Part shown: in pieces, positions 1 through 12,269 of the stretch | How positions within the stretch are numbered: the stretch's first letter is position 1 | Layout of the letters: each line of letters starts with the position of its first letter | Assembly: GCA_012845835.1 (NCBI GenBank) | Contig: JABAKD010000013.1 | Coordinates: 12,855,701-12,919,700 of the forward strand | Direction: 5' to 3' | DNA length: 64,000 bases | From: Undaria pinnatifida | Taxonomy: Eukaryota > Sar > Phaeophyceae > Laminariales > Alariaceae | Translations under genes and position numbers: made by a program | Notes under the pieces: model-generated | The model's database searches: none | What the model saw: only the letters and a program-made list of their open reading frames with translations | Told to the model about the DNA's origin: nothing

Positions 1-500
1 ACAAATTCAAGGGATAACGTAGGTATACAAACCAATTATATTGTCAAAAAAACAAAAATGACATTTTTATACAAACCAATAATATTGTCAAAAAACAGAA
101 ATAACATAATACAAACCGTTAATATTGCCAAAAAACAAAAATGACATTTTTTTCGCCGACAATTTTGAGGTAAGCAGCGCCTGAAAGTGCAAACCAGATG
201 AATAAACCAAACCCATGGGCTAAAGTAGGTATACAAACCAATCATATTGCCCAAAAAACAAAAATGACATTTTTTTCCCGATGATTTTCAGGTAAGGAGG
301 ACCTGAAAGTGCGAACCAGATGAACAAATCCAAGGGATAAAGTAGGTATACAAACCAATAACATTGCCAAAAAACAAAACTGACATTTTTTTCCCGACGA
401 TTTTCAGGTAAGGAGCGCCTGAAACTGCAAACCAGATTAACAAACCAAACCCATGGGATAAACTAGGTATACAAAACATAATCTTGCCAAAAAAAAAAAG
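1..500. repeat. Satellite array, ~120-bp unit
   Basis: Tandem units of roughly 115-130 bp. Each carries a stretch like GGTATACAAACCAATAATAT, then an A-rich run with AAAAATGACATTTTT, then TTTTCAGGTAAGGAG and GCCTGAAAGTGCAAACCAGA. At least three full units and part of a fourth are visible; the left end contains shorter sub-repeats of the same parts. The array probably continues beyond the left edge. Open frames across it are by-products of the repeat. Confidence 0.85.
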
Positions 501-1738
501 GCATTCTTTTCCAACCTTCTCGGGTTAAGACGCTCCCCGTCGTTCACAAAACGTTTTAGCCACAAAAGTGCCACCTGGGACCTCTATCGAAGCACACGTC
601 TAATGGTGCGGGGGACTTTTGGCAGCATAGCACGTCGTCAACATTGTCGTGACAAGAGACCGTCATTTCGACACGTTTTCGCAAAAACAAGCTTGTTGGC
701 TCTCTCGCCTGGGAAGGTGTCCAGACCACCAACGACCGTTACAAACTTGCGGCGGTTTCTCGAAAGACGGCCGATGACGACTCGCTGTTCCCCCGCGGCC
801 GCCTTCTTGCCAGGCTTCGCTATCCGCACCTGCCGGCCAGAAAAAAAGCACAAAAAAAGGGGGGGGGGGAAACAAAATGGAAAAGAAAAGGAGAGAGTCG
901 GGCGGGCGGGGGGGGGGAGGAGGAGGGAGTGGGGCGAGTGGTACAACCGGTGATCCGCGCCGTCAGACCTCAATTATCGGCAAACAGTTGTGGTGTGTTT
1001 TTTCCGTAGTTTTCCACCAACGTACACAGTTGCCGGCAGTTAAAAACGCTGACCACTCGTACCAAATATGGCAGGAAAACACGTCAAGCAAGAGGAATGA
1101 TCGTTCTTGTTTTACAATTCAACAAATTGTTTCATGCCTACGCCATCGGGCTGCACTTCCGTTTGCTCAAAACCAGTTCGGGGGTGAGAGGTAATGTAAA
1201 CGCAAAGTCGCTGTCTTTCAAAGGGTGAAAAAACCTTCTCCCATTTTCTTTTGCCAGGTGCTCTTCCTTCCCAGGGTATAACAGACGGTTGACAACATCT
1301 CACTTGCCATTTTTATGTCGATGTACCCGGGTTCCCAAAGGGCTAAATAACCGCCACATTCGTTATAACGCTCGCGCGTGTTTTTCGGACTCTCGCCTTC
1401 TTGCCCTTCTTCTTCGGCTCTTCCCCGTCCTCTCCATCCCCGTCCCCCTCCCCGCCCCCGCCTCCTACATCCCCTCCTTTAACCTGTTCCAGTCCCGAAA
1501 AAAGAGAGCACGCAAAAAAATAGAACCGTGTACGACGCGCAACAACATGAAGGGTTACGAGGGAAGCTCAAGTTTAGGCAAGACTGCAACATGAATAACA
1601 ACAACAGCACCAGAAATATGAACGACACCAAAAACAAATCAAGAAGAAAATAACAACACGATCACCAATGAGTGCAACTTGCACCTCCAGCTCTCCCAAC
1701 GCTTCCTAGACGACCAACATGTTGGAACAGCTCGTCCG
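501..1738. other. No gene recognised
   Basis: Moderately GC-rich sequence with G runs near 861-930. No protein family, RNA gene or clear repeat family was recognised. Confidence 0.5.
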
Positions 1739-1744
1739 CGCCCA

Positions 1745-1777
1745 CGACAACAACAACGACAACGACAACAACAACAA

Positions 1778-1862
<85 letters not shown>
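1745..1862. repeat. (CAA)n microsatellite
   Basis: Nearly pure CAA/ACA trinucleotide run of about 38 units. It yields open Gln, Asn, Thr, Val and Cys homopolymer frames, which are not genes. Unlike the runs at 7.4 and 12.2 kb, no R2 element body is visible beside it. Confidence 0.95.
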
Positions 1863-1863
<1 letters not shown>

Positions 1864-2159
1864 CTTCCACCACACTCACCACCACACAAGAGCAAAAACA
1901 AGATCACACCAATCAGAGCAAAATCATACCTCCAACCCGACCAACGCCTCCTCAAGGGCGAACATTTCGGGACAGTTTGCCTGCGCCCACGCCCGGCACT
2001 CCTCCCCCGTCGAACCATACTCGCAGTACTCAGGAGGCAGCCCGCACACTGTTGCAGTCCATTAATTTCCACAAGATTAAAGGCAGGGGTGGTGGGGGGG
2101 GGAGGAGACGGTGGCACACTGTTTTTTGTTCGAATCCACTCATTTACACAAGGTTACAG

Positions 2160-2345
2160 GGGGGGGGGGAGCTAATTTGTTGCCTGCCTTGGCCATTTAA
2201 CCATTGACCACGAATCCCTCTCGAGACGAACCGTACAGGGCGCGGGGGGGGTAAGGGGGGGGGGGGGGGGGGTACTTATATCATGCATGGCCATAGTCTT
2301 AGGACCATGGAGGGCGGGCAGGGGAGGGGACGATGGTGGGAGCCG
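2160..2345. repeat. R4/R5 dispersed repeat with poly-G
   Basis: Contains GTTGCCTGCCTTGGCCATTT followed by ATTGACCACGAATCCCTCTC (R4), long G runs at about 2245-2272, then CATGCATGGCCATAGTC (R5). The same parts recur near 34.0, 39.3 and 48.8 kb (R4) and near 22.8, 28.3, 33.9 and 34.7 kb (R5). Confidence 0.6.
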
Positions 2346-3464
2346 GCGGCACGCAAAAGTGTGTGTTGCGTGATATTCACATCAAACCGTTCATCTACCG
2401 TTTGACATCTAACCCCCACCTCCGCAGTCGACCATGGAGAGGGCGCAGCAGTCCCCTCCCCCCCCCCCCCCCTTGCAGACATGCACCCGCACTTTGGGTA
2501 CAGACTACCCGGCAACAGTCTAGGACACGTTTTCTAGTAGCAGCAAAAACTAAACTTCGATTGTGGAATCAGACTACTTAGAAATAGAGTAGGATACACA
2601 CGGGTTTCATTTTGAGGACAAAAGGTACTTTAAAATAGAGTAAGATGCTTTTCGCAGCAGCAAAAGGGCTGACATAAAGTCCCAATAGTAGCGGAACACC
2701 CACCTCCGCAGTAAACGATGGACAGGGGGTAGGAGTTCTCCCCTCCCGCAGCCTCCCCCCCCCCCCCGGCGGCAAACTCTGCCATGCCTCTTTGCTGGTA
2801 ATCCCCCCAACGCCCCCGAGGAAGAACCGCACAGCCTGTCGGGGATGCGCCGCTGCCGCCGCTGCTGGTGCTAGTGCTTGCTTGCTGCCGGTGCTGATAT
2901 AAAATACCTGCCACATCAGCAGCAAGGCGCCGCTTCTGGTTTGTTCCTTGTGCGCGTTTGTTTTTTCTGTGCACTTTCTGCTCTTGAACATTTTTTAAGA
3001 ACGGACTATGAGCAGTGCAAGCTGTCCCCGCCTGCACAGCAGCAAATAATTGTGCCGCCGCAAGCAACGACGGCAGCTGACGGCACCCTTGCCCCTCGGC
3101 GGACATCCACAAGGAACTCCTTACACTAAAACTAGTATATTAAGCACACAAAATTTCCCCGTAGGGTGCGTTCTTGGCTAAAACTCCAGGGGGTGTCGCA
3201 CGACTGAAAATAGGAGGCACAGGCGTTTCTGTGAGCTTAGAACCAGCGCTTTTCACGGTTCATGCACACATGACCCGACCCCCGGATCGCATCAGAAAGG
3301 GTATAAAAACTATCGCGGGTCGGTTGGGGTCGTGCCAGGAGGCGTTCTTGAAACATATACGAAAACGGGTTAAGTCGCGTAAGGAAGTTTCTAAATATCG
3401 CGGGTCGGGACGGGATGATCATACAAGAGCCATAATCCCACGGTCGGGTTTGTAGATTTTTCGG
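2346..3464. other. No gene recognised
   Basis: Short C runs (about 2459-2473 and 2755-2767) and GC-rich sequence. No coding exon or RNA gene was recognised. Confidence 0.45.
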
Positions 3465-3516
3465 GGCCAGAACGGTTCTGGAACGGTTCTGGAACGGTTC
3501 TGGAACGGTTCTGGCC
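3465..3516. repeat. 11-bp tandem repeat GAACGGTTCTG
   Basis: Four to five head-to-tail copies of an 11-bp unit. The array is bounded by GGCCAGAAC on the left and its reverse complement GTTCTGGCC on the right. Confidence 0.85.
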
Positions 3517-4790
3517 TTCTGATTGGTTGACCTCCTCAAGTGAGGAACTACCGGTGTTAGTCTAATATGTGTTACGAGCATAATTTGTTTTGAAAAGACT
3601 TGGGTTGCGGTAACGAATGCCTTGGAAGGCATGTTTAGGTTGGGTGAGATTTTGAGCTCCTCATGATAGGAGCTGAGATAATTCTCAGAAAATTCTGCTG
3701 CACTCCTACCCTGCCGTGGGATGGCTCGATACCCCGACTCGACCTGACCCGAGAAAAGCGCTGCTTAAAACGAGGGAATCGTTGGGTCTCGGTCTCGGGG
3801 CAAAGTTTTGCTATTGTCTTGCTGTCTCGCCCACTCTCTTCTCGAGTCCCACGCCACGGCCTCGGCCCTGCGCCCCCCAGCGCGCGTCTCCCCCGAGCTC
3901 GCCCCCCCCCCCACCATGAAGGCCCACTCTATCTTGAGTGCTGGTGCGGATGCCGGGCAAAACGCAGTTTTGCCTCAAGCAACTGTGCCTGCTGTGATTG
4001 GCTTTACTTTTGGCTGTGCTGCTGCTTTTCGGAGATCTTCAAGGGCGTCTTTGATGTTGGTGCCGTGCTGCAAAAGCTCGGGAGAACTACGTTAGTTCGT
4101 GGCTTGCTTAAATCGTGTTATTGTAGTATTCAGGAGGGCTACTACCGCAGTGCTCTGATTCGTACTCAACCTTTAGCACTCAGCAGGTCAAACTTGGATG
4201 AAAAAATGACCACGAATCTAATGGCTGAAGTTCGCATCTCGGCATGCGATCGAAGGCCCTTTTCTTTCTTTTATATACGTCTATCCTTTCCCCCCCCCTC
4301 CGTTGTTCGCGTCATTCTGGCGGAAGCATTTTCAGCAGAGCCCCGGCGCTACTTGTAGACGGTTCAGCACCTAGCACGAAGGGCTGTGCATATTTTCGTT
4401 CGGATAAACGTAGTTTACGAAAATACCCACAGATAATCACCAAATATTGGCCTCGGTGATGGGATAATGAGTGTTATACATAATCGCATATATCTGAGGT
4501 AATTTAATCAACTTAAAAAAATGAATATATAATTATTTTTGTTGAATGCCAGCATCATTTCCATGGCTTATTTCATGGTGTACAGTTAAGGCCGCCGGTT
4601 AAGAAAAACCCTCGCAAGAAAATGAGTCCCGGCCCTTCATGAAAAATAATAACTTCGGTTCAAGAAATATAAGGCAGGCTCAAGCTGGCAAACACAAATA
4701 CGGAGAAAGAAATAGGATAAAAAACTAAACAATAGGACCCCTTTCATTAAGTAAAAAACCTCACCCACAGAGTATATTACAAGTACCAAC
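3517..4790. other. No gene recognised
   Basis: Mixed GC-rich sequence to about 4.4 kb, then AT-rich sequence. Long frames in 3.66-4.36 kb match no family I know and lack convincing splice or start context. Confidence 0.4.
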
Positions 4791-4796
4791 AACGCA

Positions 4797-5204
4797 GCTT
4801 GCAAAGATGAGTATCGACCCTAAATTCGTCGAACCCACAGCTGACGTCCTAAAAACAATTTTATAAAATAGGAAAATAGGAAAAATCAGCGATCGACACA
4901 CGAGAAATAAAACGAGGCCGTCGCGGAACGGCGGACCAGAATAAGAAACGCGGGCTACAATATATGTCCCTCTGGAGCGGAAGTTCCTGACTGTTGCTTT
5001 TCGCGTTTCGTTTTAAACAATCTTCCAACTGTCGGGACGGATCCATTCCCAAAAATCGACAGCCCCTTTGCTTTTGTGTGGACACTCTTAAGCTCGGATC
5101 TGTTCGTGTTCCCTTCATAGTTGTTTTTTTTCCCGATCTGCCTCATAATGATGAGTTTCGACAAAAATTTTGATCTCACAGCTGGAGTGTATTTTTATTT
5201 TGGG
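4797..5204. repeat. R3 dispersed element, two copies
   Basis: Two copies of a short dispersed motif: GCTTGCAAAGATGAGTATCG at about 4798 and ATGAGTTTCGAC...GATCTCACAGCTGGAGTG at about 5150-5192. The common core is GCTTGCAAAGATGAGTNTCGAC, then a GAACNCACAGCTGACGTCC-like or GATCTCACAGCTGGAGTGTA tail. Function unknown. Confidence 0.6.
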
Positions 5205-5696
5205 CAGACAACAGAAAGCGGCATACCGCCACCATTCCGCGCCACCGTGCGGTACTGTTAGGCCGGTACGGATACTGGAATAACTGAATAAACCTAGGTT
5301 TTGGACCGCGATCCGCGACGCTGATTGGTCAACTCAGCCTCGTACCGATTTTTGACACCAACTCCTTGCGGTACATCGTACCGCGGCTTCTCAGCTCGGC
5401 CGTCATCGTTTCCTGACGCCCATAACGCTTTCTGTTGCAAAATTCCCCATGCGGACCGACTTTGCCCCAGGCTCTTTACGGCCCATAGCCTTTCAATTTC
5501 CGACCGAATCTCAACCATGGGCACAACGTCACGTAGCACCCATACACCGACGCGCTTTCATATTCCTTCATATTTCGGATCCCTTCAGAGCAATCATTGC
5601 AACACCCCTTCCGCACACAGCACGAACCGCTTCTCAATCATACATAGCTCGCACCATACGTCGCTCGCACACCCCACGTACGAGTACACGTATTAT

Positions 5697-5845
5697 AGTA
5701 GTAGTAGTAGTAGTAGTAGTAGCAGCAGCAGTAGCAGCAGCAGTTGTAGTAGTAGCAGCAGTAATAGCAGTAGTAGTAGTAGTTGTTGTTGTTCTCACAT
5801 AAACTCGCATCAAGTCCATGGTCACAGGACAGGCTCCAGTATTGG
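5697..5845 (-). mobile_element. R2 fragment with expanded trinucleotide tail
   Basis: A GTA/GCA/GTT compound microsatellite (5697-5793) directly abuts TTCTCACATAAACTCGCATC and GTCACAGGACAGGCTCCAG, the 3' end of the R2 family read on the minus strand. The tail would read (AAC)n-like on the element strand and has diversified into TAC/TGC units. Confidence 0.65.
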
Positions 5846-6650
5846 GTTAGGTATGGATGCATGGATGGCGGGGAAAAGGCTGAGGCAAAGGGACAAAGGG
5901 GGAGTGACAGTCCCGCTACACGTGCACGACCCTGTTGGCCCACACATGCTCCTGATGATGTCCGCCGTCCGCCTTGCGACTTCGTACACCGCATTATGTT
6001 GCAATCCACGCAAGGAGAAGACGCCACCACTTAAACTTGGTAGTCAAAAACTTGGGCACACTTGAGATACCCGGAAAATAATCTATAATATACTACCTAT
6101 GCCTAAAACCTATTATACAAGAAAGAGGTTCTCGAACGGTGGCGCCACTCTGTACGGTCGCGCACTGCTGGTTATGTACGAAACAACGGCTTTCGACTAT
6201 TGAAATGTGGACCTTGAAAACATCGGGAGTATATTACATGTGGTCTTGTACACAGCCTTCTACATGTTCTCTTGTAGCCATGCAGTCAGTCTACCGACAC
6301 AGACATGGTCGGGTGTGTTAGTTTTAGCCGAAGGCACGAGAGGTATGGATGTATGCTCCGGCTTAGAAGCGTTTTGCCGAGGCGAGGACGATGGGTTGTT
6401 GAGTGTCAAAAAAGTGAGATCCGTTAGGGGTGGGTATATCCATATCTCTGAAGGAACCCGAAATATGAAGGAATATATGTGAAAGAACGTCGTTCTATGG
6501 GTGCTACATGACGTTGGGCCCATTGTTGAGATTCGGTCGGAAATTGAAAGGCTACGGGCCGTGAAGAGCCTGGGGCAATGTCGGTCCGCATGGTGTATTG
6601 CCCTTATATTTTTAAAAAAATGCTGTCTGCAGAGCATACAGCAGCTGGAG
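5846..6650. other. No gene recognised
   Basis: No gene seen. Two short stretches resemble each other in inverse orientation (about 5450-5580 and 6470-6600, both around TTTCAATTTCCGACCGAATC or its complement), so part of this is an old duplicated repeat. Confidence 0.45.
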
Positions 6651-6654
6651 GCAC

Positions 6655-7205
6655 CACAGCCGGCCGTGAGTTGACGAAAACTCCGAAATGCAACGGTTGT
6701 AGCCGAAAGCCGACAACGCTACGTTCGTGGCGTTGCGCTCATCAGGAATCGCCAAAGCTACAGCAGGCGTAGTCGTCCATGGTAAAATGACATCGATACC
6801 GCGCGCTGCTGTCATCGCATGATACACGCTGCTGGTGAGCGGAGCTAGGAATGCGCCACGCTGACTTGAGGCGACAAGCAGCAGCAGCAGCAGCAGTGAT
6901 AGCAGCGAAGCCAGCGTCGGCACTGTGGTATGATCCTGCTGTGTAATACCTGGTATGGGTGTGTGGCCGTGTGTGTGCGTGTTTTGTGGTGGGGTAAGCG
7001 ATGCGATGGGTAAAAAAAACACGTTCAAAACACTTTCGACTGACAGATCAAGTCGAAAAAGTTAAAGTTACTGGATCTGCCATTCGAAAAAGTCAGTCGA
7101 GAAAAGTTGAAGCGAAACGCTTTTTTTCGACTGTCTTAGAAAGTCCGATTTGGGCTTCAGCCGAAAACAGCCGGTTTTCGACTCTGACAAATCCGACTGT
7201 GTAAG
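6655..7205 (-). mobile_element. R6 terminal-inverted-repeat element, truncated copy
   Basis: Inverted, diverged copy of the element at 11414-12262. It begins at its right end with AATCCGACTGTGTAAG and a run rich in CAGTCGAAA-type repeats (7015-7205). It continues leftward through a CAGCAG-rich middle that matches 11630-11930 in reverse. The distal terminal repeat is not visible, so it is probably truncated. No transposase frame seen. Confidence 0.6.
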
Positions 7206-7420
7206 AATTGGTCGTAAGTGTTTTTTTTCTCCTCTCGGACTTATACATTGTTAGGTTTCTTTGGTGTGTGGTGGCATGCGGTGTACCAGTAGTCGGTTTC
7301 AATTGCGAGCTGCGAATTTTGAACATCTGTACCAAGATGGGTTGGATACGTGCGTGCGCTGACTTGCGATTTCACTCTTATCTTTTTTTCGTGGCGGATG
7401 TACGACTTGCTTCAGCTATG

Positions 7421-7815
<395 letters not shown>

Positions 7816-7861
7816 ACACGTAGTATCTATCACTACGCATACGCACGACAGGCGTAAGTCA

Positions 7862-8057
7862 ATTGGAGAAAAAGAAACAAAGAAAAGAAAAAAAGATAAA
7901 GGAAAGGAAAGAAAAGAGAAGAAAACGAAACAAAACGAAAAAGGCAAGAAAAGAGAAGAAAAATACAAGAAAAGAAAGAAAGACAAGACAAGAAGAGGAA
8001 GCAAGGCAAGGAAAAAAGAAGAGAAAAAAGAAAAAAGAAAAAGAAAAGAAAGAAAAA
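7862..8057. repeat. Purine tract (A/G only)
   Basis: About 195 bp made almost entirely of A and G, with GAAAA and AAGAA units. It yields Lys/Glu-rich frames in every plus frame, which are not genes. Such tracts can form triplex DNA. Confidence 0.85.
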
Positions 8058-8177
8058 TGTCATACTAGCAGACCCTAGAAACTGGCTAAGGATGGCATTG
8101 GGCTAACAGAGGGTCTCACATCCATCATCAATGGCACCTGGGAGAGAACGCAACATGGCGAAGAAGTCAGGGCGGTC

Positions 8178-11100
8178 TTATGCTATCTTGTGACGGCCAT
8201 TAGAAGGCCCACAACTTTCAATACGATGATGGCCAAACCCAGACTTCAGTCTCTTGGGCATGACGCTCCCCCTTCCCACCGTCCCCCCTTCCTCCCTTTC
8301 CCCCTCCCCCCCTCCCCCCCTCCCCCAGTCCCCTCCCCGCCCCCCCCCCCTTCCCCCTCCCCCCGGCCGCTTAGAGATGCCAACGGTGGATGGCGCTGCC
8401 GCAGCCTTTTCGCGTCGCTCTGCAGCTTTGCGTCTCTCCGTTTCATGCCAATTCCGCATGAACAACTCGGCTCCCTCCTCTCCTCTTCGAAACCATCTGC
8501 CAGCCTTCTGAGCAACCTTTCGCCATCCTTCGAATTCCATTCCAAAAACCGACATAACCTCCTTCAGATGATCCATCCAGTCTTTCTCTTGCCCCCCTTA
8601 GTAGCCCTTACCCCCAACAAACTCCCCAAACATCGCCCGCTGTGGCAGACGCTCCTCCCCCATACGTGCCACGAATCCCGCAAACAAAATCCTCCGTTTG
8701 CGCACTATCGCCTCAACGCTCTCGGAATCTGTCTGGGCAAGCGCGTCGGCGTACGATAGGGTGTGGTCGTCGCGCTTCCGTTTCCGCCATCCAAGGCATC
8801 GGAGGAGCATGGAGCGGTGAACCCGTCGTAGCCTGTCATAGTCAGGCTTCTTCGGGCTCCACGTCATGCAACCGTACAGCAGTGTCTCGACCACCTCAGC
8901 TTTCAGCAACCGCACCTCCAACCGTAAACGCACACCCGGGCGATCATAGATTTCCATCTTGTACCGCTGGAAGCACGCCCAGGCCCTCTGAAGACGCCGC
9001 GTTATTTAAATGCTAAGGTCTCTGTCTGCGGTGATAGCCCCGCCCAAGTATGCAAACTGGATTGTTTGTTTGTATACCTGGCCGGCTGCATTGATCGTGA
9101 AGGACACCTTACCCCCGCTTTTGGTTTCCAGGCACATTATCTCTGTTTTAGCCTCGGATACTGTAAGCCCGAACGACGAGCACGCAGTCACGATCACCGT
9201 CATCATCCTCTCCAGCCCTTCTGATGATCGCGATACGATGCCCGCATCGTCCGCGTACAGCATACCCCACAATCTCTGCACCCCCTCCCCCTCCTTGCCC
9301 CTCCGTCCGTCGACTTTGCCTGTGCGTGAAGTGCCCTTCTTGTCGCCTTCCTCCTTTCGCTGGAGGTGCACATGTTGTCCGTGATGGCTGCATCAGCGAG
9401 GAAGCGTTGTTCGGCTACACGCAGTACCGCCGTGAAAAACATGTTGAACAGCAGTGGCGCGAGCACGCATCCTTGCCTGAGACCTTGCCCCACGTCGAAC
9501 TTATCCGAGCACTCTCCATCATCCAGCCGCATGCATGCTTGCATACCGTCGTGGAATTGGCGGATGACGGCGAGCATTCTCGGTGGCACGCCAAAACGAG
9601 CAAGGACATCCCACAAAAGGCTTCGGTCGACGGAGTCGTATGCTTTGGTGAGGTCGATAAAGCACATGTACAAGGGGGTGTTCTTCTTCCGCGCCAGTTC
9701 CTGCAGTCTCGTACTACGAAACCGGTCGCCCCGGTGGCGTATCAGGTTATCCTTGAGCCTGGTATAGGTCAGTTTCGTGAGTTCGAGCCCCGCCGAGTGC
9801 ATGCTCGTATAAATTCGTTGGGACTTTTTCTTGTGCACAAATTGACTTGCGGAAGGCGCGAGAGCGTGAGTTAGCAACATTCGATGAACAATCGACGAGC
9901 AGTGGGATTGCTGAACCCTATGCGCGATAAAAATTGAAGGCAAGAACCGGGGAGGAGAAGGGATGACACCTGTGACCACGGCTTGTCCAGAAGCTGGAAA
10001 GTGAAAGTGTGCTGAAAAAAAAAAAAAAAAAAAAAAAAAACTACGAACATCATGTCAACCGTCGAGCGTTGGGGTCTGAACCCACACTGCTCCTCCGGCA
10101 GAATGTTCTCGCGTTCGCAATAGTCACTCAGGCGACCCGCGATGACTTTGAGGAACCTTGCCGGCGTGAGCCACCAGGGAGATGCCACGATAATTGCCAC
10201 ACTCAGTCCGATCTTTCTTTTGTGAAGCCCCTTAATCGTTGCATCTTTCCATTGTTGCGGTACGCCACCTCCCCTCCACACAGCGACGATGATATCGTGG
10301 AACTTTCCGAGGGTGTTTTCTCCGCCGGCCAAAACCTTCAAGAGCTCGGCCGGGAGACCATCGGGCCCTACCGCCGTTCGGTTCGCCAACGCCCGGATCG
10401 CCTCCTCTACTTCGTACCTAGACGGGACATCGTCCAGTGGTCTGCACGGGGGCCACTGCTTAAGCTCGCCCACAATGCTCGGATCAAGGGTCGGCGACTT
10501 GGTGTTGAGCAGTGTGTGAAACCACCTCACTCACCGCTCGCGGATGAGGGCATTATCCCGCAGCAATCGACCTTCCTCGTCCTTGATGTACTGCGAGTTA
10601 AACGTCCTCTTCCCTTCCACATCCATCCCCTTGAGGTGTTTGTAGAAGCCAAATTGATCACCTTCTCGGATACGCCCTTCGAGTTGGCTAACGTAATCTT
10701 CGAAGAACCTCTGAACAGCTTCCGCCCGCGTGCGTTTCAGCTGTTTGATGGTCGCCTTCAAGGCTTGCCGTAGACCACGATCGTTTGGAGCAGAACGGAC
10801 CCGTTTCCTCGCGTCTTCCCTATCCTGCCATCGTGCATTCAACTCCTCTCTCGTCTCCTCGGTCGCACACCAGCCCCTCGGCACTCGTTTGCGCCGAATA
10901 GAGGGCGCTATGTCGGCGGCATTTGACAGTAGCGTCTCGGTCAGTAATGAGGCCATGTCATCAACGCTTCCGGCATTAATACCGGGTGTCGGAGAGGCAA
11001 GGTTGGCTGCTATAGCATTTTGCAGATTCGTCCGTAGTTCGTCCGTAGATGCGGGTCCGCCATTAATCTTTGTAGATCAATAGCTCGCCGGTTTTTGGTA

Positions 11101-11260
11101 ACTATCTTTGGACGATTTGTTGCGATGCGGCCTAAGAGGCGAATATTTGCCATCACGAGGTTGTGGTCCGACTCGGCGTTCTCCCTTGGTGGAGTCCGCA
11201 CAGCAGTGACATTACGTACCGATCGTCTATCCACTTGCCGTGTCAGTATGTAGTTAAGTC
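8178..11260 (-). pseudogene. Dead LINE (non-LTR retrotransposon)
   Basis: Fragments of one LINE polyprotein read in order on the minus strand. (1) The end of an apurinic endonuclease with SDHNLV (11234-11010). (2) A linker (10956-10531). (3) Reverse transcriptase with the [11 protein letters not shown] block (10530-10045), [13 protein letters not shown] and [12 protein letters not shown] (about 9700-9450), the catalytic YADD (near 9260) and FAYLGG (near 9040). (4) A C-terminal part with LLYGCMTW and MLLRCLGW (8957-8598) and a basic tail to 8178. It is broken by a TGG-to-TGA change near 10531, frameshifts near 9370 and 9006, a SINE insertion at 9721-10040 and loss of the 5' end. No RNase H domain seen. 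The clade cannot be fixed by eye. Confidence 0.9.
9721..10040 (+). mobile_element. R1 tRNA-headed SINE with poly(A), inserted in LINE
   Basis: A 320-bp insertion splits the LINE reverse transcriptase. It starts ACCGGTCGCCCCGGTGGCGT and has a pol III B-box-like GAGTTCGAGCCCC near 9780. It ends in a pure A run (about 10014-10040). ACTACGAA flanks both sides (9713-9720 and 10040-10047), an 8-bp target-site duplication. Removing insert and one repeat rejoins the LINE frame exactly. Other copies: 15487-15903, 19118-19235 and 36345-36652. Confidence 0.92.
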
Positions 11261-11339
11261 TGTACTGGGCCTTTCGTTATGATTTACCAGGCACTTTGGG
11301 TACCTGGTACGTTTTATTTTCCACCTTGGGTATTTTTCC

Positions 11340-11402
11340 ACTCCAGACTCCAGTGATTGGAACCGTCCTGTGACCACGGACTTGATGATGCGAGAACAAG
11401 CG
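11340..11402 (+). mobile_element. R2 fragment
   Basis: Contains GGAACCGTCCTGTGACCACG and GACTTGATGATGCGAGAAC, the 3' end of R2, without a clear AAC tail. Confidence 0.55.
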
Positions 11403-11413
11403 TAAGGTCATTT

Positions 11414-12262
11414 CTTACACAGTAGTACAGTCGGATTTATCAGTCGAAAACGGCCTTTTTCGACTGAAGCCCAAATGGGGCTTTCTTACACAGTCGAAAA
11501 AGGACTTTTTCGACTCAACTTTTTTCGACGACTGGGGGATCCAGTCGAAAAACCCGACATTTTCGACAGTATCTGCCAGTCGAAAAATTCAGTCGAAAAA
11601 AAGTACACCTGTTTTCTGAACCCATCGCATCGCTCATCCAACCGCAAAACACACATCCACACGCCCACACACCCGTACCAGGTACCACACAGCAGTATCA
11701 TACAACAGCGCCGACGCTGGCTTGGCTATCACTGCTGCTGCTTCTCGCTGCAAGTCAGCGTGGCGCACTCCTAGCTCCGCTTGCCAGCAGCATGTATCAC
11801 ACGACGGCAGCAGCGCGCGTTATCGATGCCATTTTGCCAACAACGGCTACGCCTGCTGTAGCGTTGGCGGCTCTCGGCTAAGTGCAACGCCACGAACGTA
11901 GCTTTGGCGGCTTTCGGCTAAGCCCAATGCCACCAACCCGCTTGGACGAAGGTTCGTCGCGAGCGAGGCACGCGTTGCTCGCGAAGAACGTGCGAAGCAC
12001 AGAGCTGTCAACCGATTTTCGACTGCCATACAGCAGTACTCCCTCACACCAACCGCCACTAGGAAGAGCACGAAAACTATAAAATCGACTCACAGCTCAA
12101 CTGACGATAGACTGGAGCCTGTCCTGTGACCACGGACTTGATTATGCGAGTTGATGTGAAAACAACAACAACAACAACAACAATAAGGACCAGAATAATC
12201 CAGTCGAAAACAAGTCCAGTCGAAAAGGGCCGTTTTCGACTGGCGGAATCCGACTGTGTAAG
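11414..12262. mobile_element. R6 non-autonomous DNA transposon with inverted ends
   Basis: About 849 bp flanked by inverted ends. The left begins CTTACACAG...CAGTCGGATT...CAGTCGAAAACGGCC. The right ends GGCCGTTTTCGACTGGCGGA...CCGACTGTGTAAG, the reverse complement. Subterminal CAGTCGAAAA repeats fill the left 190 bp; the middle is CAGCAG-rich. No transposase frame is present. An obvious target-site duplication was not found. A truncated inverted copy lies at 6655-7205. An R2 fragment sits inside at 12108-12183. Confidence 0.7.
12108..12183 (+). mobile_element. R2 3' end with (AAC)n tail
   Basis: Contains GGAGCCTGTCCTGTGACCAC, GGACTTGATTATGCGAGTTG, then AAAACAACAACAACAACAAC. This is the R2 3' end with a short tail, nested in the R6 element. 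Confidence 0.7.
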
Positions 12263-12269
12263 ACCACTG

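Noticed and set aside
1639-2207. Long frames with poly-Gln, poly-Asn, poly-Thr, poly-Val or poly-Cys
   Set aside because: They are translations of the (CAA)n run in six frames. No domain or splice support.
3663-4358. 231-residue plus-strand frame
   Set aside because: No recognisable family, Pro/Arg/Ser-rich from GC-rich sequence, overlapping frames on the same stretch.
7862-8063. Lys/Glu-rich reading frames
   Set aside because: Caused by a purine-only tract; all plus frames are open alike.
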